Assembly (NCBI RefSeq): GCF_003003075.1
Contig: NZ_PVTX01000002.1
Location: 186,001-250,000, forward strand
Reading direction: 5' to 3'
Source: Isoptericola halotolerans
Lineage (GTDB): Bacteria > Actinomycetota > Actinomycetes > Actinomycetales > Cellulomonadaceae
DNA: 64,000 bases
The notes beneath the pieces were generated by a model. The model was not told the origin of the DNA, searched no databases, and saw only the letters and a program-made list of their open reading frames with translations. Shown one piece after another: positions 7,645 through 14,808 of the stretch. Each line of letters starts with the position of its first letter. The stretch's first letter is position 1. Both the position numbers and the translations under genes were made by a program.

Positions 7645-9021
7645 GTGACCAGCCTCCCCCCGTTCGCCTCCGACAACTACGCCGGCACCCATCCCGAGGT
7701 CCTCGCCGCGGTGGCCGCCGCCAACGACGGGTTCGCCGTCGCCTACGGTGACGACCCGTGGACCGCCCGGCTCGACGCCCGGGTCGCCGAGGTGTTCGGT
7801 CCCGGGGCGCTCGCGTACCCGCTGATCAACGGCACGGGCGCCAACGTCGTCTCCCTCATGGCGCTGTCCGAGCGCTGGGGCGGCGTGGTGACCTCCGACG
7901 TCGCGCACGTCAACACCGACGAGAACGGCGCGCCCGAGCGGGTCGGCGGGCTCAAGATGCTCCCCTGCCCCTCCGCCGACGGGCGGATCGAGCCGTTCCA
8001 CGTGGAACGGTGGGCCGGGCAGCGTCACGACGTGCACCGTGCCCACCCCGGCGTGCTGTCCCTGACGCAGTCCACCGAGCTCGGGACCGTCTACCCCGTC
8101 GAGGCGCTGCGGGCGCTCGTCGACACCGCGCACGGGCTCGGCATGGCCGTGCACGTCGACGGGTCGCGGCTCGCGAACGCCGCCGCCGCGCTCGGCTGCT
8201 CCCTGCGCGCGCTCACCACCGACCTCGGCGTCGATGTCGTCTCGCTCGGTGCCGCCAAGATCGGCGGCATGATCGGCGAGGCCGTCGTGGTGCTCGCGCC
8301 GCAGGACGCGCCCGTGGTGCCCGGCTCCGGGTACGACGGCGGAGCGTTGCGCGAGCGCGCGGCCGCTGCGGTCCCGTTCCTGCGCAAGTCGACGATGCAG
8401 CTGGCGTCCAAGACGCGGTTCGTCTCGGCACAGCTGCTCGCGCTGCTCGGGGAGCCGGGAGCGCCCGTGGGGGGCGGGGCGGCGGCCGCGCCGGTGACGC
8501 CGGGCGCCGCCGGGGCGGGCGCCGGTCCCGCGGCCGCAGGGTCGGGCGCCGGTCCCGCGGGCGCAGGGTCGGGCGCCCGGGCGGGCGCCGGTCCCGCCGG
8601 CGCCGGTCCCGCCGGCGCCGGTCCCGCGGGCGCAATAGCGCGTGCCGCCGCCGAGCCGCTGTGGTGGCGCAACGCGGTGCACGCCAACGCGATGGCCGCG
8701 CGACTGCGGGCCGGCCTGGAGTCGTCCGGGGTGCTCGCCCCGGCACCTGCCGAGGGGGATGCGCCCAGGGCAGGTGCCGCGCCCGAGGGTGGTGCCGCCG
8801 TCGGCGGCGTGCGCATCACGCGGCCCGTCGAGGCGAACGCCGTGTTCGCGACGCTCCCCAGGGCGGCGGCGGACCGGGTGCGCGAGCAGGCACGGTTCTA
8901 CGACTGGGCACCGGGGGAGACGCCCGATCGCGTCGAGGTCCGCTGGATGTGCTCCTGGGACACGCCGGCAGAGGCGGTCGACGCGTTTGTCGCCGCCGTC
9001 GCCGACGCCCTGGCCCGGTGA
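7645..9021 (+). CDS. Threonine aldolase / beta-eliminating lyase family PLP enzyme with Ala-Gly-Pro insert
   Basis: A 458-residue fold-type I PLP enzyme of the low-specificity threonine aldolase family (L-threonine to glycine and acetaldehyde). It opens TSLPPFASDNYAGTHPEVLA, and has FAVAYGDDPWTARLDARVAEVFG, AVHVDGSRLANAAAALG and the PLP-lysine region VVSLGAAKIGGMIGEAVVV. The family is usually about 340-360 residues. The excess is mainly an Ala/Gly/Pro segment (8461-8640, about 60 residues) built from tandem GGCGCCGGTCCCGC-like repeats, plus a second Gly/Ala-rich insert near 8740-8805. I start at GTG 7645, where a -10-like TACGCT 6 bp upstream suggests a leaderless mRNA; the longer upstream frame looks non-coding. 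The last base of the stop codon begins a long palindrome shared with the next convergent gene. Confidence 0.85.
   Translation: MTSLPPFASDNYAGTHPEVLAAVAAANDGFAVAYGDDPWTARLDARVAEVFGPGALAYPLINGTGANVVSLMALSERWGGVVTSDVAHVNTDENGAPERVGGLKMLPCPSADGRIEPFHVERWAGQRHDVHRAHPGVLSLTQSTELGTVYPVEALRALVDTAHGLGMAVHVDGSRLANAAAALGCSLRALTTDLGVDVVSLGAAKIGGMIGEAVVVLAPQDAPVVPGSGYDGGALRERAAAAVPFLRKSTMQLASKTRFVSAQLLALLGEPGAPVGGGAAAAPVTPGAAGAGAGPAAAGSGAGPAGAGSGARAGAGPAGAGPAGAGPAGAIARAAAEPLWWRNAVHANAMAARLRAGLESSGVLAPAPAEGDAPRAGAAPEGGAAVGGVRITRPVEANAVFATLPRAAADRVREQARFYDWAPGETPDRVEVRWMCSWDTPAEAVDAFVAAVADALAR
8461..8640 (+). repeat. In-frame tandem GC-rich repeats in the threonine aldolase-like gene
   Basis: Variants of the 15-bp unit GGCGCCGGTCCCGCG/C recur here, encoding GAGPA and similar pentapeptides. 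Repeat number could vary between strains by slippage. The segment lies between family-conserved regions, so it is probably a surface loop. Confidence 0.75.
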
Positions 9022-9088
9022 CTGATCGTCACTTCGGTTTCTGTCCGGCACTCCGGACTGCCGGACAGAAACCGAAGTGACGATCAGT
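9021..9088. repeat. 30-bp-stem palindrome between convergent genes (copy 1)
   Basis: Arms 9021-9050 and 9059-9088 are exact inverted complements starting ACTGATCGTCACTTCGG, with the 8-bp loop CTCCGGAC. The stop codon of the + gene overlaps its left edge and the TGA of the minus gene (9084-9086) lies inside the right arm. It can act as a bidirectional terminator. The core is clearly homologous to the palindrome at 10120-10177. Confidence 0.9.
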
Positions 9089-10034
9089 ACGAGGCGCCCG
9101 GAAGCGGGAGCAGCGGATTGACCTTCAGCGATCCCCGCAGCGGCACCGGGAACGCCCTCAGCAGGGTGGCCGTCGCGGCGGCCGGGTCCGGACCGTCCTT
9201 CGCCGTGAACCGCAGCGGCCGCACGCCCAGCCGCGCAGTGATGGCGTCCTCGCGCACCTTGTCCTCGAACCGCGCGCGATCCGCGTCGTAGCGGTCGCCG
9301 AAAGAGCCGTCCACGTACTTGACCCGGCCGTCGAACTCGACCAGCACCCGGTGCTCCGCCCAGCCCAGGTCCACGCGATAGCAGCGCCCGTCCACCTCGA
9401 CCGGGAGCTGCGTGCGGGGCCGGGGCAGCCCTGCCCGCAGGGCCAGGTAGCGGATCCACGTCTCCCACGGCGACTCGGCACCCGGGTCGGCATTCTCGAG
9501 GACCCATCGCGCCCGCGCCGTACCGTTGCGTCGCCGCGGCCGGGCCAACAGCTCGAGTGCCGCTTCGCGAGACAGCCCATCGGCCAGTGCCCAGTCCGCG
9601 ATCACCAGCGCGTCCAGCGGGTGGAGCGTCAGCGCGCAGTCGACGACCGTCCGGAGCAGCGGCGTCGCCGGCAGGCCTCGCAGCACCACGCGCTCGTCCG
9701 GGACCCCGCGCCGTCGCACGATGTCCGTCGCGGCGCGGCTGCTCGGGCTGGACGGCACCAGCACGTTCACCCGCCGTGGGAGCCGCCACAGCGGCGCGCC
9801 CCACAGGAAGGCCGCGCTCTCGTGGCTGAACACGTGGCGCGCACGGAGCTGCCGGTGGACCGCGTGGAGGCGGTCCAGCGTGAGCCGCCGCGCCGCCGCG
9901 AGACCGCTCTGGTCCGAGGTCGCCGCACGGTAGGCGCCCCGGCGCACCCGCTCCAGGTCGCCGCTCAGCAGCCCGCGCCGCAGGCCGCGGCGATCGTGCT
10001 CGCGGGCGATGAGCACTGCGTCGTCGTGGGTCAC
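9084..10034 (-). CDS. AbiEi-like winged helix + DUF559 (Vsr-like) nuclease-fold protein, paralog 1
   Basis: A 316-residue protein. The N-terminus resembles the AbiEi antitoxin-like winged helix domain (REHDRRGLRRGLLSGDLERVRRGAYRA). The middle has HVFSHESAAFLWGAPLWRLP and the C-terminus is DUF559/Vsr-like: YRVDLGWAEHRVLVEFDGRVKY. The D...EFDG..K spacing suggests a PD-(D/E)XK-type active site, but activity is inferred. Such genes occur as several paralogs in many actinobacteria without known function; a second copy is at 21829-22863. I chose GTG 10034, with a possible -10 (CAACCT, minus strand 10046-10041) 6 bp upstream. Its 3' end lies inside one palindrome and a homologous palindrome lies 86 bp upstream of its start, so the gene is bracketed by matching repeats. 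Confidence 0.75.
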   Translation of the reverse strand: MTHDDAVLIAREHDRRGLRRGLLSGDLERVRRGAYRAATSDQSGLAAARRLTLDRLHAVHRQLRARHVFSHESAAFLWGAPLWRLPRRVNVLVPSSPSSRAATDIVRRRGVPDERVVLRGLPATPLLRTVVDCALTLHPLDALVIADWALADGLSREAALELLARPRRRNGTARARWVLENADPGAESPWETWIRYLALRAGLPRPRTQLPVEVDGRCYRVDLGWAEHRVLVEFDGRVKYVDGSFGDRYDADRARFEDKVREDAITARLGVRPLRFTAKDGPDPAAATATLLRAFPVPLRGSLKVNPLLPLPGASY

Positions 10035-10119
10035 GCGACCAGGTTGCCGCGGCGCGCGGCACGGGCAGGGCCGCATGCCGACATCTGTGGACGGCCTGGA
10101 CCTGGGGAAACGGATGCAA

Positions 10120-10177
10120 TCGTCACTTCGTGTTCTGTCCGGCAGTCCGGACTGCCGGGCACAACACGAAGTGACGA
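10120..10177. repeat. Long palindrome (copy 2, homologous to 9021-9088)
   Basis: Outer arms 10120-10134 and 10163-10177 (TCGTCACTTCGTGTT and its complement) are perfect. After one mismatch and one G-T pair the pairing continues to the centre CCGG, giving about 29 paired positions. It shares TCGTCACTTCG, TTCTGTCCGGCA and CCGGACTGCCGG with the palindrome at 9021-9088, so both derive from one element. It lies upstream of the DUF559 gene and upstream of the divergent SRPBCC gene. Confidence 0.88.
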
Positions 10178-10298
10178 CCAGAGGATCAGCGCCAGTGGAG
10201 GCGACAGCCGATTCGGCCGGGTCTCGAGGCTCGCGTTACCGTCGTGCTGACAGGCCGCGACGGGGCGGCCCGCCCGCATGACCAGTCCAGGAGCCGCC

Positions 10299-10748
10299 AT
10301 GACCACCGAGCACACCACCGGGTTCACCGCCACCGCCACGACCCACGTCGCCGAGCCGCCGGAACGGGTCTGGAACGAGCTGATGCACCCCGGAGCCCGC
10401 TGGGTCCTCGGCGCCAACATCGAGACGGACTTCCGGCCCGGCAGCCCCATCACCTTCGAGGGACACTTCTTCGGCCGCCCGTTCGCCGACAAGGGCCAGG
10501 TCATCGCCGCTGAGCGCCCGCACCTGCTGCACTTCACGCACTACTCGCCGCTGAGCGAGCTCCCCGACGTCCCCGAGAGCTACCACGAGGTCCGCATCAC
10601 GCTCGTGGCCGACGACGGCGGCACCCAGGTCACGGTGGAGCAGCACAACATCGACACCGCCGACCACGCCACCCGCTCCGAGCAGCACTGGCGGGAGGCC
10701 CTGTCCACGCTCGCGCACCGGGACTCCGCGCCGACCTCCGGACCGTGA
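10299..10748 (+). CDS. SRPBCC (AHSA1-like) domain protein
   Basis: A 149-residue START/Bet v 1-like protein with a hydrophobic ligand pocket. TTGFTATATTHVAEPPERVWNE is the usual first strand plus helix, followed by ITFEGHFFGRPFADKGQVI, HYSPLSELPDVPESYHEVRI and GGTQVTVEQHNIDTADHATR, matching AHSA1-type SRPBCC proteins, which end in a helix where Trp is common (EQHWREAL here). The ATG at 10299 has AGGAG 7 bp upstream, better than the ATG at 10278. The stop overlaps the start of the GH3 gene (GTGA), so the two are coupled. Ligand and role are unknown. Confidence 0.82.
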   Translation: MTTEHTTGFTATATTHVAEPPERVWNELMHPGARWVLGANIETDFRPGSPITFEGHFFGRPFADKGQVIAAERPHLLHFTHYSPLSELPDVPESYHEVRITLVADDGGTQVTVEQHNIDTADHATRSEQHWREALSTLAHRDSAPTSGP

Positions 10749-11986
10749 CCCGGCGCCGGACCGTCACGCTCGTCGCGCTCACCTGCGCGGCCGTCACCGC
10801 CTGCAGCAGCCCGGGGAGCCAGCCCGCGCCGACGCCCGCCCCCGAGCGGCCCGCGACGGGCAGCGCGGCCGGCCCCTCGCCGTCGGGCACCCCGGGTGCG
10901 CGACCGTCGCCCGGCACGGAGCCCACCACGGTGCCCGACGGCGGCACCCCGGACGCGCTGGACCCTGCGGCCGGGTGGAGCCTGGAGCGCAAGGTGGGCC
11001 AGATGCTCATGGTGGGGACCCCCGCCGAGGCGGCGACGGTGGGCGACGCGACACGGACGGCCATCGAGGAGCACCACGTGGGCAACGTGTTCCTGCACGG
11101 CCGCAGCGAGGCGGGCGTCGAGGCGGCGCGCGCCCTCGTGGAGTCGGCGACCGGCCTGGCACGCGACGCCGACGCGACGCCGATGCTCGTCGCGACCGAT
11201 CAGGAGGGCGGATCGGTGCAGGTGCTGCGCGGGCCGGGGTTCTCGGAGCTTCCGCCCGCGACGGAGCAGGCGACGTGGGATCCCGACCGGCTGGAGGACG
11301 AGGCGACCGCGTGGGGCGCCGAGCTCGCGGACGCGGGCGTCAACCTCAACCTGGCGCCCGTGATGGACCTGGTGCCGGCGGACAACCAGTCGGCCAACGC
11401 GCCGATCGGCTACTTCTCGCGCAACTACGGCAACACCGCGCGGTCCGTGGTGCGCTCGGCGACCGCGTTCTCCGCCGGTATGCAGGCCTCCGGCGTGGAG
11501 CCCGTGATCAAGCACTTCCCCGGGCTGGGGTACGTCACCCAGAACACGGACACCACCGAGCGCGTCACCGACGACACGGTGACCGCGGACTCGGCCTCGG
11601 TCGAGGTGTTCGCCGAGGGGATCGACGCCGGAGCACGGTTCGTCATGCTCTCGAACGCCGTGTACACCCGGATCGACCCGGAAAACCCGGCGACGTTCTC
11701 GCCCGCGGTCGTGGATCTGCTGCGCGACGAGCTGGGATTCGACGGCGTCGTCGTCACCGACGACGTCTCGGCGGCCGCGGCGGTGGAGAACCTGGCCCCC
11801 GCCGAGCGAGCGGTGGAGGCGGTCGACGCCGGAGCGGACCTGATCCTGGCCTCCGCCGACCCGACGGTCGTGCCCGCGATGGCCGAGGCGCTGGTGGCCC
11901 GGGCCGAGGAGGACCGGGAGTTCGCCGCGACGGTGGACGCCGCCGTCGCGCGGGTGCTGGCCGCGAAGGCCGAGCTCCGCGGCTGA
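10745..11986 (+). CDS. Glycoside hydrolase family 3 lipoprotein, NagZ-like but with altered acid/base loop
   Basis: A 413-residue exported GH3 protein. The signal peptide TLVALTCAAVTACSS carries a lipobox before Cys. A Pro/Thr-rich linker leads to the TIM barrel: WSLERKVGQMLMVGTP, PMLVATDQEGGSVQ, NLNLAPVMDLVP, IKHFPGLGYVTQNTDTTERV, GFDGVVVTDDVSAAAA. The TDD aspartate is the GH3 nucleophile. NagZ enzymes normally carry KHFPGHG...DSH, whose histidine helps acid/base catalysis; here Leu replaces the first His and the DSH is replaced by DTT. It may therefore use another acid/base or act on a different glycoside. GTG start coupled to the upstream SRPBCC stop. Followed by a strong terminator hairpin. 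Confidence 0.85.
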   Translation: MTRRRTVTLVALTCAAVTACSSPGSQPAPTPAPERPATGSAAGPSPSGTPGARPSPGTEPTTVPDGGTPDALDPAAGWSLERKVGQMLMVGTPAEAATVGDATRTAIEEHHVGNVFLHGRSEAGVEAARALVESATGLARDADATPMLVATDQEGGSVQVLRGPGFSELPPATEQATWDPDRLEDEATAWGAELADAGVNLNLAPVMDLVPADNQSANAPIGYFSRNYGNTARSVVRSATAFSAGMQASGVEPVIKHFPGLGYVTQNTDTTERVTDDTVTADSASVEVFAEGIDAGARFVMLSNAVYTRIDPENPATFSPAVVDLLRDELGFDGVVVTDDVSAAAAVENLAPAERAVEAVDAGADLILASADPTVVPAMAEALVARAEEDREFAATVDAAVARVLAAKAELRG

Positions 11987-12003
11987 CCACCCGGCACGAG
12001 CGC

Positions 12004-12046
12004 GCGGGCCCGGGGCAGGTGCGGTGCGCTCCTGCCCCGGGCCCGC
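12004..12046. terminator. Bidirectional terminator hairpin
   Basis: A perfect 16-bp stem (GCGGGCCCGGGGCAGG at 12004-12019 and its complement at 12031-12046) with an 11-bp loop sits between the convergent GH3 gene and the secreted basic protein gene. Confidence 0.85.
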
Positions 12047-12079
12047 TCGCCGGGCGTGTCCGGTGTCAGGTGGCCGGGC

Positions 12080-12814
12080 TCAGAGGCGCGGCGTCCCCAC
12101 CGTCCGGCCGCCGACCACCGTGCTGCTCGGCGGCACGAGGACGCGGTACTTGTAGCGCTTGCCGGAGGAGAACTGGTAGGTCACCTGACCGTTCGACTTC
12201 AGCCGGACGATCTTCTTCGTCTTCCAGGTGCCGTTGGCCTTGTACTGGATCTTGACCTTCTTGCCGGCGTAGGGCTCCCAGGCCTTCGTGGCCGTGTACT
12301 GCTTGACCCCGACCTTGACGGTCTTGCGCTTGCCGTCGGCCCTGACCTGGATGACGTGGCCGTACTTGAGCTTGCCGGCGATCGCGGACTTCATCGTGAA
12401 CTTGCCGCCCGAGACGCTGGTGTCGCGATAGGTCTCACCCTCGTACACGACGCGGACGTTCTTCACCTGGAACGTGCCGCGGCCCCAGGACGACTTCGCC
12501 TTGATGTAGCCCGTGAGGCTCTTGCCGCCGGAGTAGGCGTAGCCGAGGTCCACCTTCGAGGCGACCTTCTTGCTGCCCCGGTAGACGTCACCGTAGATGT
12601 CGGCCCAGCCCGTGAGGGTGCCGACCCTCGCCCTGGTGGTGAACTGGTAGTACTTGGTCTTCGCGGAGATGGCGGCGCCGTCGTAGCTGGGCTTGACCGA
12701 CACCGAGGTGACGTCGATCGGCGAGCCGGCCGCGGCAGCCGGGGCCACCAGGGTGCCGAGCAGGAGAGACGCGGCCGCCACCGAGGTGGCGGCGAGCCGG
12801 AGAAGTGCGCGCAT
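12080..12814 (-). CDS. Secreted lysine-rich protein of unknown function
   Basis: A 244-residue exported protein. The signal peptide MRALLRLAATSVAAASLLLG...APAAAA is followed by a mature part of alternating Lys, Tyr, Thr, Gly and Val with repeated phrases such as YYQFTTRARVGTLTGWADIYG and KKVKIQYKANGTWKTKKIVR. The pattern is typical of beta-sandwich or SH3-like extracellular domains, and its basic charge would favour binding to acidic cell-wall polymers. No catalytic motif is seen. AAGGA lies 6 bp before the ATG. I do not recognise a named family. Confidence 0.7.
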   Translation of the reverse strand: MRALLRLAATSVAAASLLLGTLVAPAAAAGSPIDVTSVSVKPSYDGAAISAKTKYYQFTTRARVGTLTGWADIYGDVYRGSKKVASKVDLGYAYSGGKSLTGYIKAKSSWGRGTFQVKNVRVVYEGETYRDTSVSGGKFTMKSAIAGKLKYGHVIQVRADGKRKTVKVGVKQYTATKAWEPYAGKKVKIQYKANGTWKTKKIVRLKSNGQVTYQFSSGKRYKYRVLVPPSSTVVGGRTVGTPRL

Positions 12815-13102
12815 GGAGATCCTTCCAGAAGGTCGATTCCGATGTCGGCCCCGTGACGGGCGTCCCCCTGGGTGCGCGCGGTCGTGCAGGCAGGTCGCCG
12901 ACCCACCGGAAGAACCTGGTCCCACGCGCAGCTCGGTCGACGGCGTCGGACCCGGCTCCTGGCGCATGCACCATCGGCGAGGCCTGCGGCCTGACGCGCA
13001 GGATCATAGACGGACGCGAGCACGCCGTCGGCCCACGTCCCACGCCTCGGCGAGTCGTGGCGGGGACCGGCCGACGAGGCGCCGTCGGCCGCTCAGGCGC
13101 TG
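12815..13102. other. Non-coding 288 bp
   Basis: No convincing gene on either strand; the open frames here have arginine/proline-rich shadow composition. It should contain the promoter of the secreted basic protein (minus strand) and the 3' end of the pitA-partner transcript. No clear terminator stem was found. Confidence 0.5.
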
Positions 13103-13393
13103 CTAGCTGTGGCCGCCCGCGGCGAGGAAGACCAGACCGGCGCCCACGGCGCCCACGACCGTGCCGAAGCAGAGCAGGGCGCCCACGAGCCGGGCCGGCG
13201 ACGGCCGCGCGATGACGACCGGACCCTTGGTCTCACGGGGCGTGCCGCTGCTGCGCTCCGGGGCTTCCGGCGTCTCCGACGTCCCGGCCACGAGACGCAG
13301 GCCGAGCGCGAAGAGTGCGGGGATGCCCGCCCCGATGAGGAGGCCCGCCACGACCACCTGGCCGAGGGCGCTCCACTCGATGAGACCGTTCAT
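13103..13393 (-). CDS. Small membrane protein cotranslated with PitA
   Basis: A 96-residue protein with two predicted membrane helices: ALGQVVVAGLLIGAGIPALFALGL (about 9-32) and LVGALLCFGTVVGAVGAGLVFLAA (about 68-91), joined by a charged loop. Its ATG overlaps the pitA stop (TGATG), so it is translationally coupled and probably a partner or modulator of the phosphate transporter. The family is unnamed to me; similar short proteins follow pit genes in other actinobacteria, to my recollection. Confidence 0.75.
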   Translation of the reverse strand: MNGLIEWSALGQVVVAGLLIGAGIPALFALGLRLVAGTSETPEAPERSSGTPRETKGPVVIARPSPARLVGALLCFGTVVGAVGAGLVFLAAGGHS

Positions 13394-14673
13394 CACTGCT
13401 CTCCCTTGCCGCTGGTGCCCGGACCGCCCGGGGTCGTCGCCGAGATCACCGGGGTCATGGCCGAGGCGAGGCGCTCCTCGACGACGGGGCCGACCTGCGG
13501 CTCGCCGACCTCGCCCGTGGTCGCCACCGAGGTGCGCAGGCGGGCGCCCTTGGCCTCGTCCCACTCCTCGTTGACGTTGCTGTGGTCGACGGGCTTGCGC
13601 CGGGAGGCCACCCAGATGGCGATCGAGGTGCCGACCAGGAGCGCGAAGACCAGGAACGTGCCGAAGAACCCGCCGATGACGTGCTGGATCCAGTAGCAGA
13701 CGGCGCCGACGATGCCCGCAGCCGGCAGCGTCAGGCCCCAGGCGGCGAGCATCCGGCCGGCGACGCCCCAGCGCACCTTTGCACCGGGCATGCCGACGCC
13801 GGAGCCCAGGATCGACCCGGTGGCCACGTGGGTGGTGGACAACGAGAAGCCGAAGTGGCTCGAGAGCAGGATCACCGCGGCCGACGACGTCTCCGCGGCC
13901 ATGCCCTGGCGGCTGTCGATCTCGACGAGGCCCTTGCCGAGAGTGCGGATGATTCGCCAGCCGCCGAGGTAGGTGCCCAGCGCCATGAAGAACGCGCAGG
14001 AGATGATCACCCAGAACGGCACGCTGGAGTCCGCGGGAACGGCACCCGCGGTGATGAGCGCCAGCAGGATGATGCCCATCGACTTCTGCGCGTCGTTGGT
14101 GCCGTGCGCGAGCGAGACGAGCGAGGCCGAGCCGACCTGGCCCCAGCGGAAGCCGCGCGAGGTGACGTCCTGCGAGACGCCGCGCGTCAGCCGGGCCACG
14201 AGGAAGGTTCCCACCGAGGCGACGCCGATCGCGATGACCGGTGCCAGCAGCGCGGGCAGGAGCACCTTGGACAGCACGCCCGACCAGAGGACACCGGCGG
14301 TGCCTGCGGCGGCCAGGACGGAGCCGATCACGCCGCCGACGAGGGCGTGCGACGAGCTCGACGGCAACCCGAGCAACCAGGTGAGCAGGTTCCAGACGAT
14401 GCCGCCCACGAGTCCGGCGAACACCACCTCGAGGCTGATCGCGCCGGCGTCCACCAGCCCCTTGGCGATCGTCGCGGCGACCGCCAGGGACAGGAACGCG
14501 CCCGCCATGTTGAGCACGGCGGACAGCAGCACGGCCACCTTGGGCTTGAGCGCGCGGGTCGCGATGGAGGTGGCCATCGCGTTGCCGGTGTCATGGAAAC
14601 CATTCGTGAAGTCGAAGGCCAGAGCGGTCACGACGACGAGCACGAGGAGGAGCGTCTCGGTCACGGGTCCCAT
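13393..14673 (-). CDS. pitA: PitA-type inorganic phosphate transporter
   Basis: A 426-residue PiT-family permease, driven by H+ or Na+, importing metal-phosphate complexes. Both PiT signature repeats are visible: ALAFDFTNGFHDTGNAMATS near the N-terminus and SLVSLAHGTNDAQKSMGIIL in the second half (GFHDxxNA / AHGxNDxQ). About ten hydrophobic segments follow the family pattern. SSSHALVGGVIGSVLAA and LSTTHVATGSILGSGVG are the conserved SSSH/STTH loops. A cytoplasmic tail of about 80 residues is charged. Five 11-bp PHO-box units lie 42-97 bp upstream, so phosphate starvation control by PhoP is likely. The downstream small membrane gene overlaps its stop. Confidence 0.93.
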   Translation of the reverse strand: MGPVTETLLLVLVVVTALAFDFTNGFHDTGNAMATSIATRALKPKVAVLLSAVLNMAGAFLSLAVAATIAKGLVDAGAISLEVVFAGLVGGIVWNLLTWLLGLPSSSSHALVGGVIGSVLAAAGTAGVLWSGVLSKVLLPALLAPVIAIGVASVGTFLVARLTRGVSQDVTSRGFRWGQVGSASLVSLAHGTNDAQKSMGIILLALITAGAVPADSSVPFWVIISCAFFMALGTYLGGWRIIRTLGKGLVEIDSRQGMAAETSSAAVILLSSHFGFSLSTTHVATGSILGSGVGMPGAKVRWGVAGRMLAAWGLTLPAAGIVGAVCYWIQHVIGGFFGTFLVFALLVGTSIAIWVASRRKPVDHSNVNEEWDEAKGARLRTSVATTGEVGEPQVGPVVEERLASAMTPVISATTPGGPGTSGKGEQ

Positions 14674-14714
14674 GGTGGGGCCCGCGCTCGTCCGATTCGG
14701 TCCGTCAGGTGGCT

Positions 14715-14770
14715 TCCAGGTGAACTGTTCGGTGAGAGTTCACCTGATGTTCACCTGTGGTTCGAGTGCT
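14715..14770. promoter_or_regulatory. PHO-box array upstream of pitA
   Basis: Three consecutive 11-bp units run on the + strand: GTTCACCTGAT (14738-14748), GTTCACCTGTG (14749-14759) and GTTCGAGTGCT (14760-14770). Two more run on the minus strand: GTTCACCTGGA (14725-14715) and CTCACCGAACA (14736-14726). The 11-bp period and GTTCACC core match the PhoP-binding PHO boxes described in Streptomyces. Confidence 0.8.
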
Positions 14771-14808
14771 CGAACCTGGCGCTCGAACGGCTCGAACGGC
14801 TCGGTCGG

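Noticed and set aside
12463-13023. Minus-strand open frames between the secreted protein and the PitA partner gene
   Set aside because: Proline/arginine-rich composition, overlap the signal peptide gene, no ribosome site.
14759-14776. GGTTCGAGTGCTCGAACC as a tRNA T-arm
   Set aside because: No cloverleaf around it; the first half is the third PHO-box unit and the whole is a small palindrome.
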